Shown here: positions 33,568-43,019 of the stretch, piece after piece
How the letters are laid out: the number at the start of each line of letters is the position of its first letter
Numbering within the stretch: the stretch's first letter is position 1
Assembly (NCBI GenBank): GCA_003281625.1
Contig: QCBL01000004.1
Coordinates: 1-64,000, forward strand
Reading direction: 5' to 3'
DNA: 64,000 nucleotides
Source: Prochlorococcus sp. AG-347-I04
Lineage (GTDB): Bacteria; Cyanobacteriota; Cyanobacteriia; PCC-6307; Cyanobiaceae
Notes under the pieces: generated by a model
The model's database searches: none
Told to the model about the DNA's origin: nothing
What the model saw: only the letters and a program-made list of their open reading frames with translations
Program-made: the position numbers and the translations under genes

Positions 33568-34698
33568 TCAATTTTCAAAAACTTTATTTTGAAGAACAAC
33601 TCCTTCATCGCTTAACAAACATCCAGAAATGAGTTCATCCTCTTTATCTAATTTAATTACACCATCTTTTATAAATGGTGTAATCAAAGATGTTAAGTTC
33701 TTAGCATAAAGTGAACTTGCATCATAAGGAACTGAAGAAGGTAATTCGCCCGCTCCTATCAGTTTTACCCCATCTTTGATGATAGTTTCATTTGATTTTG
33801 ATCCTTCACAGTTCCCTCCCTGCGAAACTGCTAAATCAATAACTACAGCGCCAGGTCTCATTTTTTCAATCATGGGAGAGTCTATTAAAACAGGGGCCTT
33901 TTTACCTAGAACTTGTGCAGTACATATCGCGACATCAGCTTCAGATAAATATTTAGTTAAAGTTGCCTTCTGTTTTGATAGGAATTCGGGTGTTACAGCT
34001 TTTGCATAACCTCCTGCCTCTCCTGGCTTTTCCTCAACTTCAGGAAGTTCTATAAATCTTGCTCCGAGGGACTCCACTTGTTCTTTAACAGCAGGTCTAA
34101 TATCAGATACAAATACTATTGCTCCAAGTCTTTTTGCTGTCGCAACTGCCTGTAATCCTGCAACGCCACCACCAAGAACAACTACTTTAGCGGGTTGGAC
34201 TGTCCCTGCTGCAGTCATAAGCATTGGGAAATATCTATCTAACTCACTTGCAGCCAAAAGAACTGCTTTATATCCAGCAATATTGGCCTGTGAAGAGAGA
34301 ACATCAGATGATTGAGCTCTACTAATCCTAGGGAGCAACTCTAGTGATAAAGCTGAAATCTTATTACTATTTATGATCCTAAGAAGCTCCTTGTTACCAT
34401 ATGGGTTAAGAAGACCAAGAAGAACAGCTCCTTTCTTTAACTTAATTAAATTATCCTCTGATGGAGTTTGAACACAAAATATTAAGTCGGCTTCTCCCCA
34501 AATTTGTTGATCTAAGTTATGTATTATTGTTGCGCCCGATTCTTCATATGATAAGTCATTAAATCCTGATAATTTTCCTGCTGAACTTTCAATGTAAACG
34601 TCACATCCAAGGCTTTTTAATTTTTTTACTGCTTCTGGCGTAGCTGAAACTCTCCTTTCACCAGAGCTTGTTTCGGCAGGAATAAGTATCTTTGTCAA
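33568..34698 (-). CDS. pntA: NAD(P) transhydrogenase subunit alpha, NAD-binding part (alpha-1)
   Basis: This 376-aa soluble part forms domain I. It has the alanine-dehydrogenase-like N-terminus (PAETSSGERRVSATPEAVKKL), the Rossmann motif VLGGGVAGLQAVATAKRLGA near residue 176-195 and SPMIEKMRPGAVVIDLA. It is first in the pntA1-pntA2-pntB-hydrolase operon. Confidence 0.96.
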   Translation of the reverse strand: MTKILIPAETSSGERRVSATPEAVKKLKSLGCDVYIESSAGKLSGFNDLSYEESGATIIHNLDQQIWGEADLIFCVQTPSEDNLIKLKKGAVLLGLLNPYGNKELLRIINSNKISALSLELLPRISRAQSSDVLSSQANIAGYKAVLLAASELDRYFPMLMTAAGTVQPAKVVVLGGGVAGLQAVATAKRLGAIVFVSDIRPAVKEQVESLGARFIELPEVEEKPGEAGGYAKAVTPEFLSKQKATLTKYLSEADVAICTAQVLGKKAPVLIDSPMIEKMRPGAVVIDLAVSQGGNCEGSKSNETIIKDGVKLIGAGELPSSVPYDASSLYAKNLTSLITPFIKDGVIKLDKEDELISGCLLSDEGVVLQNKVFEN

Positions 34699-34825
34699 TT
34701 TATTTTTTTTTTAACATACTAAATATAAATTGAAGAAAGTCAAAAATCTTGGATTTTTGTTAAAAATATATTTTCTTTTCTATAAAAAATAGCTAACTAG
34801 AATATATGAGTTCTAATTAATCCTA

Positions 34826-35404
34826 ATGAGTATAAAAGCAATCGAATGTCCTGATGGAGTATGCCACAGTCATCATGGTGGTCATGCTGTTCCTAGGCAA
34901 GCTATGCAGAAAAACCTAGAAAAGCATGGTAAAGACTGGTGCGAGAAATTAGCAGAGAGGATTTATGAAATGTCAGTTGATACTTATTCACAGACAGTCA
35001 TGCCCAGTCTCCACTCGGCAGGTTGGCAAAGAAGACATCTAGATTGGGAATTTAAGCTAACAGAAAATGATTCTGAACCTGATGAAGCTCTTGTTGAAGG
35101 AATTATTAATGCCACAGAAAGCTTTCTTAGGAGTAGTGAGGTGCATCGATTATTTATTCAGGAATTAGTCCAGGGCACATTTGAGGAAGCAAATGACAAA
35201 AAAATAATTTCTAAAGCAATAAAATCTATCATTGAAGAAGAAATTGTTTGTTCACTAAGAGAAAAGAAAGAAGCTCTTTTAAAAAAAATATCGGCAAAAT
35301 TAATATCAGAAGAAAACGTCAGCGAGGAACTTGCAATAAATTCAGCTCATGAGGGTTTTGAGGAAGTTGAAAGGCTACTTGCAAATCATAGCGAGGCCGT
35401 TTAA
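34826..35404 (+). CDS. Conserved helical protein with Cys/His-rich N-terminus
   Basis: The 192-aa product is not recognised. Residues 8-19 (CPDGVCHSHHGGH) offer two Cys and four His and could bind a metal. The rest is helical and acidic (WQRRHLDWEFKL near 68, then long charged helices). It is divergent from pntA. A lineage-conserved soluble protein of unknown role. Confidence 0.65.
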   Translation: MSIKAIECPDGVCHSHHGGHAVPRQAMQKNLEKHGKDWCEKLAERIYEMSVDTYSQTVMPSLHSAGWQRRHLDWEFKLTENDSEPDEALVEGIINATESFLRSSEVHRLFIQELVQGTFEEANDKKIISKAIKSIIEEEIVCSLREKKEALLKKISAKLISEENVSEELAINSAHEGFEEVERLLANHSEAV

Positions 35405-35519
35405 CCCTTTTCCTTAATGTTTTCTTTATATTTTCCAAAAAAATTGGCTCAAATATAAACTAAAGATTAAAATATTGTTTGGAAGTACAAAGTTGTAACT
35501 TATTAGACAATACATTTGT

Positions 35520-35538
35520 TACCTAATGTGTTTAGGTA
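35520..35538. promoter_or_regulatory. Inverted repeat upstream of the 74-aa gene
   Basis: TACCTAA-TGTGT-TTAGGTA is a perfect 7-bp inverted repeat 21 bp before the ATG at 35559. It could be an operator or a hairpin at the 5' end of the mRNA. Confidence 0.5.
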
Positions 35539-35558
35539 TATACAACTAAAAACTTTCA

Positions 35559-35783
35559 ATGGAAAATTTCATTAGAAAAAGGATCGACATAGCAACCTGT
35601 TGGGCTACCAACAGAATCTCTGCTATGGACACTTTAGAAAGATATGAAGACAGTTATGCAATCGCAGAGGAATTTAGGGAGTGGATATTACATATTGGAG
35701 AAAAGAACGAAAATTTAAAAGATTCTGTTCTAAATTTTCCAAAGGAATTAAATAAGTTATTAGACCAAAAAGTCAACGATTAA
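35559..35783 (+). CDS. Small soluble protein, unknown
   Basis: The 74-aa product (MENFIRKRIDIATCWATNRI...) is helical and acidic toward the C-terminus, with one Cys and two Trp. No motif recognised. It lies 76 bp before the NTRC gene, with a separate upstream inverted repeat. Confidence 0.55.
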   Translation: MENFIRKRIDIATCWATNRISAMDTLERYEDSYAIAEEFREWILHIGEKNENLKDSVLNFPKELNKLLDQKVND

Positions 35784-35859
35784 AAAAAAATATCGAGTAT
35801 AATCCGCCCTACAAAATTCGGGTTTGTTTATTATCATAAAGAGTGATATTTGCAAATAA

Positions 35860-37236
35860 ATGGAAAATAAAGAAAAAAGTCCTTACGTTGAAAATGTTGT
35901 AATTATTGGTTCAGGTCCTGCAGGTTATACGGCTGCAATTTATGCAGCAAGGGCAAATTTACAACCATTGCTAGTAACAGGATTTAATTCTGGTGGGATT
36001 CCTGGAGGGCAATTAATGACTACAACCTTTGTTGAAAATTATCCAGGTTTTCCAGATGGAGTGCTAGGTCCTGAATTGATGGATTTAATGAAGGCTCAAG
36101 CAGAAAGATGGGGCACTAATTTACATGAAAGTGACGTTGTTTCAATAAATACTGATTCACATCCCTTTGAATTAAAAACTTTAGAAGGTAGTTTAAAAGC
36201 TAACTCAATTATTATTGCAACTGGGGCAAGTGCAAATAGATTAGGCGTGTTAAATGAAGATAAATTCTGGAGTAAAGGAATAAGTGCTTGTGCAATTTGT
36301 GATGGAGCAACCCCACAATTTAGAGATGAAGAATTAGCTGTTATAGGAGGAGGTGACTCTGCATGTGAAGAGGCAGCATACCTCACAAAGTATGGCAGCA
36401 AAGTGCATTTAATTGTTAGATCAGAAAAATTAAGGGCTAGCGCAGCAATGATTGATAGAGTAAAAGCTAATCCAAAGATAGAAATCCATTGGAACACAAA
36501 AGTTGATAAAGCTGATGGCTCTGAATGGCTTGAGAAAATAGAAACTATTCACTCTCAAGAAGGTAAAGGGGAAATCAATATAAAGGGTCTTTTTTACGCA
36601 ATAGGTCATACTCCAAATACGAAGTTTTTAGGCAACAAAATTGAATTAGATAATAAAGGATATATTGCTTGCAAATCAGGGAGACCGGAAACATCTATCG
36701 AAGGCATTTTTGCGGCAGGTGATGTTGTTGATTCTGAGTGGAGACAAGGAGTTACTGCTGCAGGAACTGGATGCATGGCAGCATTAGCTGCCGAAAGGTG
36801 GCTAGCTGAGAAAAACTTAGCAAAAACTATTGTCAGAGAAACACCCGAACCAGAAAAAAAACTTAATTCATCAGGTTTTAATGAAGAGGAAGTTAATGAA
36901 GATACTTTCGATTTAAATTCTGAATGGCAAAAAGGTAGTTATGCATTAAGAAAACTTTATCACGAGAGTAAAAAACCTATCTTAGTAATTTTTAGTTCCC
37001 CAAGTTGCGGCCCATGTCATGTTTTGAAACCTCAGTTAAAAAGAGTAATCAAAGAACTTGATGGTGCAGTACTCGGCGTTGAAATAGATATTGATAAAGA
37101 TCAAGCTATTGCAGAACAAGCTGGTATAAATGGCACACCAACAGTTCAACTTTTTAAAGAAAAATTATTAAAAAAACAATGGCAAGGTGTAAAACAAAGA
37201 AGTGAGTTTAAAGAAGCGATAAAAAATATCATCTAA
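35860..37236 (+). CDS. NADPH-thioredoxin reductase fused to thioredoxin (NTRC type)
   Basis: The 458-aa fusion passes electrons from NADPH to a built-in thioredoxin, chiefly to reduce 2-Cys peroxiredoxin. The reductase part has GSGPAGYTAAIYAARA at 17-32, the redox pair C144-A-I-C147, GGGDSACEEA and the ending FAAGDVVDSEWRQ. The thioredoxin part carries CGPC at C383-C386. Both active sites are intact. The gene converges on infA with 8 bp between stops. Confidence 0.95.
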   Translation: MENKEKSPYVENVVIIGSGPAGYTAAIYAARANLQPLLVTGFNSGGIPGGQLMTTTFVENYPGFPDGVLGPELMDLMKAQAERWGTNLHESDVVSINTDSHPFELKTLEGSLKANSIIIATGASANRLGVLNEDKFWSKGISACAICDGATPQFRDEELAVIGGGDSACEEAAYLTKYGSKVHLIVRSEKLRASAAMIDRVKANPKIEIHWNTKVDKADGSEWLEKIETIHSQEGKGEINIKGLFYAIGHTPNTKFLGNKIELDNKGYIACKSGRPETSIEGIFAAGDVVDSEWRQGVTAAGTGCMAALAAERWLAEKNLAKTIVRETPEPEKKLNSSGFNEEEVNEDTFDLNSEWQKGSYALRKLYHESKKPILVIFSSPSCGPCHVLKPQLKRVIKELDGAVLGVEIDIDKDQAIAEQAGINGTPTVQLFKEKLLKKQWQGVKQRSEFKEAIKNII

Positions 37237-37244
37237 ATTAACTT

Positions 37245-37511
37245 TTACTTATTATTCCTCTTTGGATTGTTTTTATTAGTTGTAGGTTTAGCACCCCCTG
37301 CATTTCTTTCTCTATAGGTTATCCTCCCTCTAGAAAGATCATAAGGACTTATCTCAACTAACACTTTGTCTCCAGCTAATAATTTAATTCTAAATTTAGT
37401 CAATTTACCTGCAGCTCTACATAAACATTGATGTCCTTCGGGTTGTTCTAAGGTAACCAAATAAAATCCATTACCTTGCTCTTTTTCAATTACACCTGAA
37501 GTTTCAATCAT
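37245..37511 (-). CDS. infA: Translation initiation factor IF-1-like protein
   Basis: The 88-aa product has an S1/OB fold with the IF-1 pattern VIEKEQGNGFYLVTLEQ, KLLAGDKVLVEISPYDLSRG and RITYRER. Like other picocyanobacterial IF-1-like proteins it has an extra basic tail of about 15 residues (KPTTNKNNPKRNNK). If the genome has a second infA in the ribosomal protein operon, this would be the paralogue; that cannot be judged here. Confidence 0.88.
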   Translation of the reverse strand: MIETSGVIEKEQGNGFYLVTLEQPEGHQCLCRAAGKLTKFRIKLLAGDKVLVEISPYDLSRGRITYRERNAGGAKPTTNKNNPKRNNK

Positions 37512-37598
37512 TAATTAATTTTTTATTAAATTCATTTTATCAGAAAAAGATTGGCCAAAATTGATTTAACAAAAATTACATACGTAGAAATATGAAAT

Positions 37599-37811
37599 TC
37601 AAATTGAAAATTTAATTTCATTTATAATTTGAAGTTGACCATAGTAAAAATTTGCTTTCGCAATTTTTTCTGAATCTTCTAATTGATCAAAGAAAACAAA
37701 GCCTAGGCTTTCCCATAATGAAGATCCGCAAACATTATTCAATTCATTTTTTGCTTCTTTTGCAAAGTTATCAAGTTTTCGTTCAAGATTTTTAGACTTG
37801 GATGCAGACAT
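37599..37811 (-). CDS. Small soluble protein, unknown
   Basis: The 70-aa product (MSASKSKNLERKLDNFAKEA...) is helical with a central GSSLWESLGFVFFDQL segment. No family recognised. A near-palindrome that resembles a LexA box lies 21 bp upstream of the start. Confidence 0.55.
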   Translation of the reverse strand: MSASKSKNLERKLDNFAKEAKNELNNVCGSSLWESLGFVFFDQLEDSEKIAKANFYYGQLQIINEIKFSI

Positions 37812-37828
37812 AGAACTTAATTAATATA

Positions 37829-37848
37829 TATAGTACAAATATACTATA
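37829..37848 (-). promoter_or_regulatory. Palindromic promoter element with LexA-like core
   Basis: TATAGTA-CAAATA-TACTATA is a perfect 7-bp inverted repeat. Its core AGTACAAATATACT (37832-37845) differs at one position from RGTAC-N3-DGTWCB. It overlaps the AT-rich likely -10 region of the gene at 37811 and shares TATAGTACAAAT with the element at 5067. Confidence 0.45.
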
Positions 37849-37867
37849 TAAGTCATGGATTGCAATA

Positions 37868-38830
37868 TTAAAAAGGTAATCTCTTTTTTTCTTCAATATT
37901 TAGATCTGCTTCCATTTCCCTTAATCTTTTAAGTATCTGTTGGTAGTACTCCTTTATATAGCTCTCTAATGATGTCATCTCTTCTTTTTTAAGTTCCAAT
38001 ATTTCGTAAGTTTTGCTCATGTCAGCATCTAATGATTCTCCACTACTTGTTACTTCAGCAAAAGCCAATCTTTCTGCAACACTTAAAGAGTCTTGGAAAA
38101 AAGAAACTACTTTTTGAGTTACATTAATCAGAAAGGGAGAAACTCTAAAAATTTTAGCTTTCTTTTCGCTAAATTTTTCACATAGGGATATGACTTCGTT
38201 TGAGTCCCATGCTTTGGGACCAACTAATGGTAATGATGTTCTATGAGTCTTTGGATTATTAACTGCTGCGACAATAACTTTGGCCATGTCTTGAGTGTTC
38301 ATGTATGCGATTTTTGTTGGAGTTCCACTCATCCATACTGCTTGACTGTCTAAAATTGGAATAGCAAATTGACCTATAACTCCCTGCATAAAAGCTGCAC
38401 ATTTGAAGATTGTATAATCAAGATTAGATTTCTCAAGAAGTTTTTCAGTACAATATTTAATATCCATTAACGGAACATTTCTAAATTTTTCCGTTAAAAG
38501 GATTGAAAAAAATATGACTCTTTTAACATCTAAAGATTCACAAGCATTGAACAAGTTTACCTTTCCATCCCAATCAATTTCATAAATACTTTTAGGATCA
38601 TCTGGTTTATTAGTAGCAGCATCAATAACAACTTCAATATCTTGTAATGCATATTCAATATCAGAAGAATTCAATAAGTTACCTTTTGTCAATTCACAAC
38701 CCCACTCTTGTAGAAAGGAAGCCTTTCTTGGGTTTCTTACAAAGCATCTAACTTCATGACCAACTTCAATAGCTTGCTTAGCTATTTGCCTCCCGAGTGT
38801 ACCTGTCGCACCTACTAAAAGAATCTTCAT
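37868..38830 (-). CDS. ycf39: Ycf39-type photosystem II assembly factor
   Basis: The 320-aa protein is an atypical short-chain dehydrogenase (NmrA-like). It has the nucleotide-binding motif LLVGATGTLGRQIAKQAI at residues 3-20 and the family blocks VRCFVRNPRKASFLQEWG and NLDYTIFKCAAFMQGVIGQFAIPIL. Ycf39 binds with Hlips to help deliver chlorophyll to newly made D1, so it fits with the hli genes in this window. Confidence 0.93.
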   Translation of the reverse strand: MKILLVGATGTLGRQIAKQAIEVGHEVRCFVRNPRKASFLQEWGCELTKGNLLNSSDIEYALQDIEVVIDAATNKPDDPKSIYEIDWDGKVNLFNACESLDVKRVIFFSILLTEKFRNVPLMDIKYCTEKLLEKSNLDYTIFKCAAFMQGVIGQFAIPILDSQAVWMSGTPTKIAYMNTQDMAKVIVAAVNNPKTHRTSLPLVGPKAWDSNEVISLCEKFSEKKAKIFRVSPFLINVTQKVVSFFQDSLSVAERLAFAEVTSSGESLDADMSKTYEILELKKEEMTSLESYIKEYYQQILKRLREMEADLNIEEKKRLPF

Positions 38831-38888
38831 ATTTTAAGATTTACTTAACCTGTAGACAATAACTTAATTTGTGATGTGTTCGTGAGAA

Positions 38889-38987
38889 TCAATCCCCTTG
38901 AAACTTTAATAATAATGCACCACCAACCAATCCTATCGGTACTAGTATCCAAAAAACTGCCGCAATACTAAAAATTTCTTTAGCCAT
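38889..38987 (-). CDS. petM: Cytochrome b6f complex subunit PetM
   Basis: The 32-aa product ([20 protein letters not shown] then [12 protein letters not shown]) is a single-helix thylakoid protein matching PetM of the cytochrome b6f complex. It is 58 bp upstream of ycf39 on the same strand. Confidence 0.88.
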   Translation of the reverse strand: MAKEIFSIAAVFWILVPIGLVGGALLLKFQGD

Positions 38988-39079
38988 AGTAAAATTCTAT
39001 CATTACTATAAATTTACATTCAATATACATTTATTTGTTAAAAAAGTAGATAATGCAAATATCTTGAAAATTTTAGTAT

Positions 39080-40024
39080 ATGAACAATAATCTTGAAGAG
39101 AAAAATATTAATTTTCCTAATTATTGGATTTGGAACGGTATTAAAGTTTGTTGGAGTGTTTCAGGAGAAGACAATGAAATTCCAATTATCTTTCTCCATG
39201 GATTTGGCGCAAGTAGAAAACATTGGAGAAACAATTTAGAGTATTTCGCGAAAAGGAATTGCGCCTCATACTCTTTAGATTTAATAGGATTTGGTGATTC
39301 AGATCAACCTGGGATAAGACAAATCGGAAAATTAAATAATGAGATTTGGTGCAATCAAGTGAAAGACTTTATCACACAGGTTATAAGACCAAAGAATTCT
39401 GGGAAAGTAATTCTTATTGGCAATTCCTTGGGATCACTAGTGGCTTTAACATGTGCTGTTTCATTAGAGGATCAGATTGCGACAGTTATTGCATCGCCGC
39501 TGCCAGATCAAATTCAAGAAAATAAAAAGTCTGTAACAAAAAAATCATCATTTAAAAAATTTCAAGATAAATTCATAAGAATATTTTTTATGTTTTTCCC
39601 TTTGGAGATTATTTTATTTCTAATAACCAAATTAGGGGTTATAAAACTGGGACTAAATTCTGCCTATTTCAAAAAAGATAATATTGATCGCGAACTTATA
39701 GATTTGGTGACAAAACCTGTTTTAAGGAGAACTTCAGCTAGATCATTAAGAGCGATGTGTATCGGAATGTCAACCAGAGATGAAAAATTTCAGGCTTCTT
39801 ACCTTTTGAGAAAACTTAGCATCTCAAAAAAAGTTCCTTTTTTATTGATTTGGGGAGAAAAAGATAATTTCATACCTTTGTTTGTTGGTAAAAAGATTGC
39901 AAATTTCCATAGATGGGTAAAATTAAAAATAGTATCTAATTCAGGGCATTGTATCCATGATGAAGATCCTTCAGTATTCAATAGAATCTCTTACGAATGG
40001 ATTAGAGATTTAAAAACCTTTTAA
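39080..40024 (+). CDS. Alpha/beta hydrolase fold protein
   Basis: The 314-aa product shows FLHGFGASRKHWR near residue 37, the nucleophile elbow IGNSLGSL near 113-120, an acid in GEKDNFIP and the final His in SGHCIHDEDP. It resembles the lipase/haloperoxidase-like hydrolases widespread in cyanobacteria. Substrate unknown. It is 3 bp upstream of ilvH. Confidence 0.88.
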   Translation: MNNNLEEKNINFPNYWIWNGIKVCWSVSGEDNEIPIIFLHGFGASRKHWRNNLEYFAKRNCASYSLDLIGFGDSDQPGIRQIGKLNNEIWCNQVKDFITQVIRPKNSGKVILIGNSLGSLVALTCAVSLEDQIATVIASPLPDQIQENKKSVTKKSSFKKFQDKFIRIFFMFFPLEIILFLITKLGVIKLGLNSAYFKKDNIDRELIDLVTKPVLRRTSARSLRAMCIGMSTRDEKFQASYLLRKLSISKKVPFLLIWGEKDNFIPLFVGKKIANFHRWVKLKIVSNSGHCIHDEDPSVFNRISYEWIRDLKTF

Positions 40025-40027
40025 AAT

Positions 40028-40552
40028 ATGAAACATACATTATCAGTTCTTGTAGAAGACGAATCTGGAGCCTTGAGTAGAATCTCAGGTCTCTTTGCTA
40101 GAAGGGGATTCAACATAGATAGCCTCGCAGTAGGGCCTGCAGAATCTAAAGGAATTTCAAGATTAACAATGGTAGTGGAGGGTGATGATGAAACTCTTCA
40201 ACAAATGACTAAGCAACTCAATAAGTTATTTAATGTACTAGGAGTTGTAGATTTTACTAATCTTGCTGCTGTTGAAAGGGAATTGATGTTACTAAAAGTT
40301 TCATCGAAAGAAGATACAAGGAGTAATATTCTTGATATAGTGCAAATTTTCCGTGCAAAAGTTGTTGATGTATCAGATATGGCCTTAACTCTCGAGGTAG
40401 TGGGAGACCCTGGGAAGTTAGTTGCCCTTGAGAAATTACTTGAGCCATACGGCATCCTTGAAATAGCAAGAACTGGTAAGGTGGCTCTTAAACGCTCTTC
40501 AGGAGTTAATACAGAAATGTTAAAAATAAACAAATATTCTCTAGAAATTTAA
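40028..40552 (+). CDS. ilvH: Acetolactate synthase small (regulatory) subunit
   Basis: This 174-aa subunit confers valine feedback inhibition on acetolactate synthase, the first common step of branched-chain amino acid synthesis. An N-terminal ACT domain is clear ([39 protein letters not shown]). Its end overlaps the convergent PPIase gene by 4 bp. Confidence 0.96.
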   Translation: MKHTLSVLVEDESGALSRISGLFARRGFNIDSLAVGPAESKGISRLTMVVEGDDETLQQMTKQLNKLFNVLGVVDFTNLAAVERELMLLKVSSKEDTRSNILDIVQIFRAKVVDVSDMALTLEVVGDPGKLVALEKLLEPYGILEIARTGKVALKRSSGVNTEMLKINKYSLEI

Positions 40553-41205
40553 TTAGATATCTGGACTGTCTTAATGTAATCTTCTTTATTTAATTTTTTA
40601 AGTACACCTAATCCTTTAATGATCTTTCCAAAAACCGAATATCTTCCATCGAGTTCTGGGATCTTATTTGTTACAAAAAAAAATTGAGTCGATGAAGACT
40701 TATTCTTACCGTTTTTAACCATAGCGATTGAACCACTTTCAAAAGTATTAACTAAATTTTTAGTTTCATTAGGATTTTTTATTTGATAGTTATATCTTGG
40801 TTTAATTTCTTCTTTAAATTTTATTTCTAAAGGTATTGATCGACTAGTCTTATTAAAGTGTTGTTTTCGTTCAATATAAAATTCATTTTCTGGATTAACA
40901 CCACCATGTATAAAACTTATTTGTGTAAAGTTTATTATTTTATAAAATTTTTGATTTACGTAAATGTTATTTTCTATGTTTTCCAGAAAGTTTGATACTG
41001 TTACAGGGTTATCTTTACCAAATAATTTAACCTCAAAATCACCTTTTGTAGTTTTAAAAGACACTACCTTATTACTCTGAATACAAGTAAATTTAAGTTT
41101 TTGGCAGTAATAATTTGAATCAAACCTACTTTTATAACTACAAGCTTGTACCAAAAACAAAATCTGTATAAAAGATAATATTTTTAAAAAATATTTTTTT
41201 TTTAT
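40549..41205 (-). CDS. Cyclophilin-type peptidyl-prolyl isomerase lipoprotein, possible AUA start
   Basis: The domain has [35 protein letters not shown] and [18 protein letters not shown], so it is a cyclophilin. The usual start, TTG at 41160, gives a truncated leader (MFLVQAC). Extending the frame to an ATA codon at 41205 gives [21 protein letters not shown], a complete lipoprotein signal peptide. A GGAGGG ribosome-binding sequence lies at the right distance (41212-41217). No ATG, GTG or TTG exists between them. Either the gene uses a rare AUA start or the sequence contains an indel in the long A run. Probably periplasm-facing. Confidence 0.8.
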   Translation of the reverse strand: MKKKYFLKILSFIQILFLVQACSYKSRFDSNYYCQKLKFTCIQSNKVVSFKTTKGDFEVKLFGKDNPVTVSNFLENIENNIYVNQKFYKIINFTQISFIHGGVNPENEFYIERKQHFNKTSRSIPLEIKFKEEIKPRYNYQIKNPNETKNLVNTFESGSIAMVKNGKNKSSSTQFFFVTNKIPELDGRYSVFGKIIKGLGVLKKLNKEDYIKTVQISN

Positions 41206-41759
41206 TTTAAGCCCTCCAAATTAACATCCAAAAACTTAGCCAAACGAGCCCCTTCTTCTTCAACTTGAAGCAGTGGTTTAAGTTCACCAGCTCCGCTTAA
41301 AGGGAGAGGTTTTTTTCTACCTTTTAAGACTAAAGCAATTCTCCTCCGTGGATTAAATCCCTCACTTATATCCAACTTAACCGACTTAATTTCATCGAAA
41401 TTTAATTTAACTTCAATATTTTTAAATAATCCTTTTCTTTTTATTTCTACAGATTTTGATGATTTATCGAAATAATTACTTCCTGAACCAAAGTTTATGT
41501 AAACCAAATACCACAAGTAAAAATTTAATAAATTGGCTATTATTCCATACGCTCCCATTATTATTCCTTGAGGGACAAACAATAAAGTTGAAGGATTTCC
41601 TAAAGGTAATAAATCTCTTCCTGTGTAGCTAGATATAGAAGCCAAAAGAAAACCAACACCTCCTATCGTCAACATTCCTCCAATAATATAATTTGAAATT
41701 TTTCTTGATCCACCAATTTTTTGTTCGATTTTATCGAAAGACGTGAGGTCTGAATTCAT
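41202..41759 (-). CDS. ycf4: Photosystem I assembly protein Ycf4
   Basis: The 185-aa protein has two membrane helices (about 27-47 and 63-90). A soluble domain follows with IKSVKLDISEGFNPRRRIAL and the LPLSGAGELKPLLQVEEEGA motif typical of Ycf4. Its last codons contain the ribosome-binding site of the downstream PPIase gene. It diverges from psbD. Confidence 0.95.
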   Translation of the reverse strand: MNSDLTSFDKIEQKIGGSRKISNYIIGGMLTIGGVGFLLASISSYTGRDLLPLGNPSTLLFVPQGIIMGAYGIIANLLNFYLWYLVYINFGSGSNYFDKSSKSVEIKRKGLFKNIEVKLNFDEIKSVKLDISEGFNPRRRIALVLKGRKKPLPLSGAGELKPLLQVEEEGARLAKFLDVNLEGLK

Positions 41760-41942
41760 TTTTATCTTTTTTTGGAGCCTAATCTAGATAATTTAACAAA
41801 CTAAGGGAGTATTCTTACCTATTTTTTAATAAAAAAGTCAGGAAAGCTTTACAAGGCATTTCAGATATACAAATATTTCCCCACATTACTCTCAATCTTT
41901 GTTACAGTCACTGCGTATCCCGAAGCTAAAAAACGATTTCTC

Positions 41943-43019
41943 ATGACGATCGCAGTTGGTAGCGCCCCACAAAGAGGATGGTTTGATGTCCTCGATGATT
42001 GGTTGAAGCGCGACCGCTTTGTATTTATTGGTTGGTCCGGACTACTTCTACTTCCTTGTGCATACCTTGCTATAGGTGGTTGGTTCGTCGGAACAACATT
42101 TGTTACCTCTTGGTACACACATGGAGTTGCAAGCTCATACCTTGAAGGTTGTAACTTTTTAACAGCAGCTGTAAGTACCCCTGGTGATGCCATGGGACAC
42201 AGTCTTCTTTTTTTATGGGGTCCTGAAGCCCAAGGTAGTTTCGTAAGATGGCTACAACTTGGTGGTCTTTGGAACTTCGTTGCATTACATGGAGTATTTG
42301 GCCTAATAGGTTTTATGCTTCGTCAGTTTGAAATTGCTGGCCTTGTTGGAATTAGACCATACAACGCATTAGCCTTCTCAGCTGTAATTGCAGTTTTCAC
42401 AAGTATTTTCCTTATTTATCCTTTAGGACAGCACAGTTGGTTCTTCGCACCTTCATTCGGTGTAGCAGCAATCTTCCGTTATATTCTGTTCATTCAAGGT
42501 TTTCACAATATCACTTTAAATCCATTCCACATGATGGGAGTTGCTGGAATTCTTGGTGGTGCACTACTTTGCGCTATACATGGAGCTACAGTACAAAATA
42601 CTTTGTATGAAGATACAAGTATTTACACAGATGGTAAAGTTCAAAGTTCAACTTTTAGAGCTTTTGATCCAACTCAAGAAGAAGAAACTTACTCAATGAT
42701 TACAGCTAATAGATTCTGGAGTCAAATCTTCGGTATTGCTTTCTCAAACAAGCGTTTCTTACATTTCTTGATGCTATTTGTACCTGTTATGGGTATGTGG
42801 ACATCTTCAATCGGTATTGTTGGCTTAGCACTAAACCTAAGAGCTTATGATTTCGTAAGCCAAGAAATCCGTGCAGCAGAAGATCCAGAATTTGAAACTT
42901 TCTATACAAAAAATATACTTTTGAACGAAGGTATGAGAGCATGGATGTCTTCTGTGGATCAACCACACGAAAACTTTGTATTCCCTGAGGAGGTTCTACC
43001 ACGTGGAAACGCCCTTTAA
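41943..43019 (+). CDS. psbD: Photosystem II D2 protein
   Basis: The 358-aa D2 protein carries the quinone QA and chlorophyll ligands of the photosystem II reaction centre. Recognisable blocks are [20 protein letters not shown] at the start, [19 protein letters not shown], and [21 protein letters not shown] with the His ligand, and [10 protein letters not shown] near the end. The last 17 bp overlap psbC. Confidence 0.98.
   Translation: MTIAVGSAPQRGWFDVLDDWLKRDRFVFIGWSGLLLLPCAYLAIGGWFVGTTFVTSWYTHGVASSYLEGCNFLTAAVSTPGDAMGHSLLFLWGPEAQGSFVRWLQLGGLWNFVALHGVFGLIGFMLRQFEIAGLVGIRPYNALAFSAVIAVFTSIFLIYPLGQHSWFFAPSFGVAAIFRYILFIQGFHNITLNPFHMMGVAGILGGALLCAIHGATVQNTLYEDTSIYTDGKVQSSTFRAFDPTQEEETYSMITANRFWSQIFGIAFSNKRFLHFLMLFVPVMGMWTSSIGIVGLALNLRAYDFVSQEIRAAEDPEFETFYTKNILLNEGMRAWMSSVDQPHENFVFPEEVLPRGNAL

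Noticed and set aside
42976-43002. Longer psbC start (MYSLRRFYH...)
   Set aside because: The GTG at 43003 overlapping psbD is the known cyanobacterial start, and the extension is only psbD sequence in another frame.
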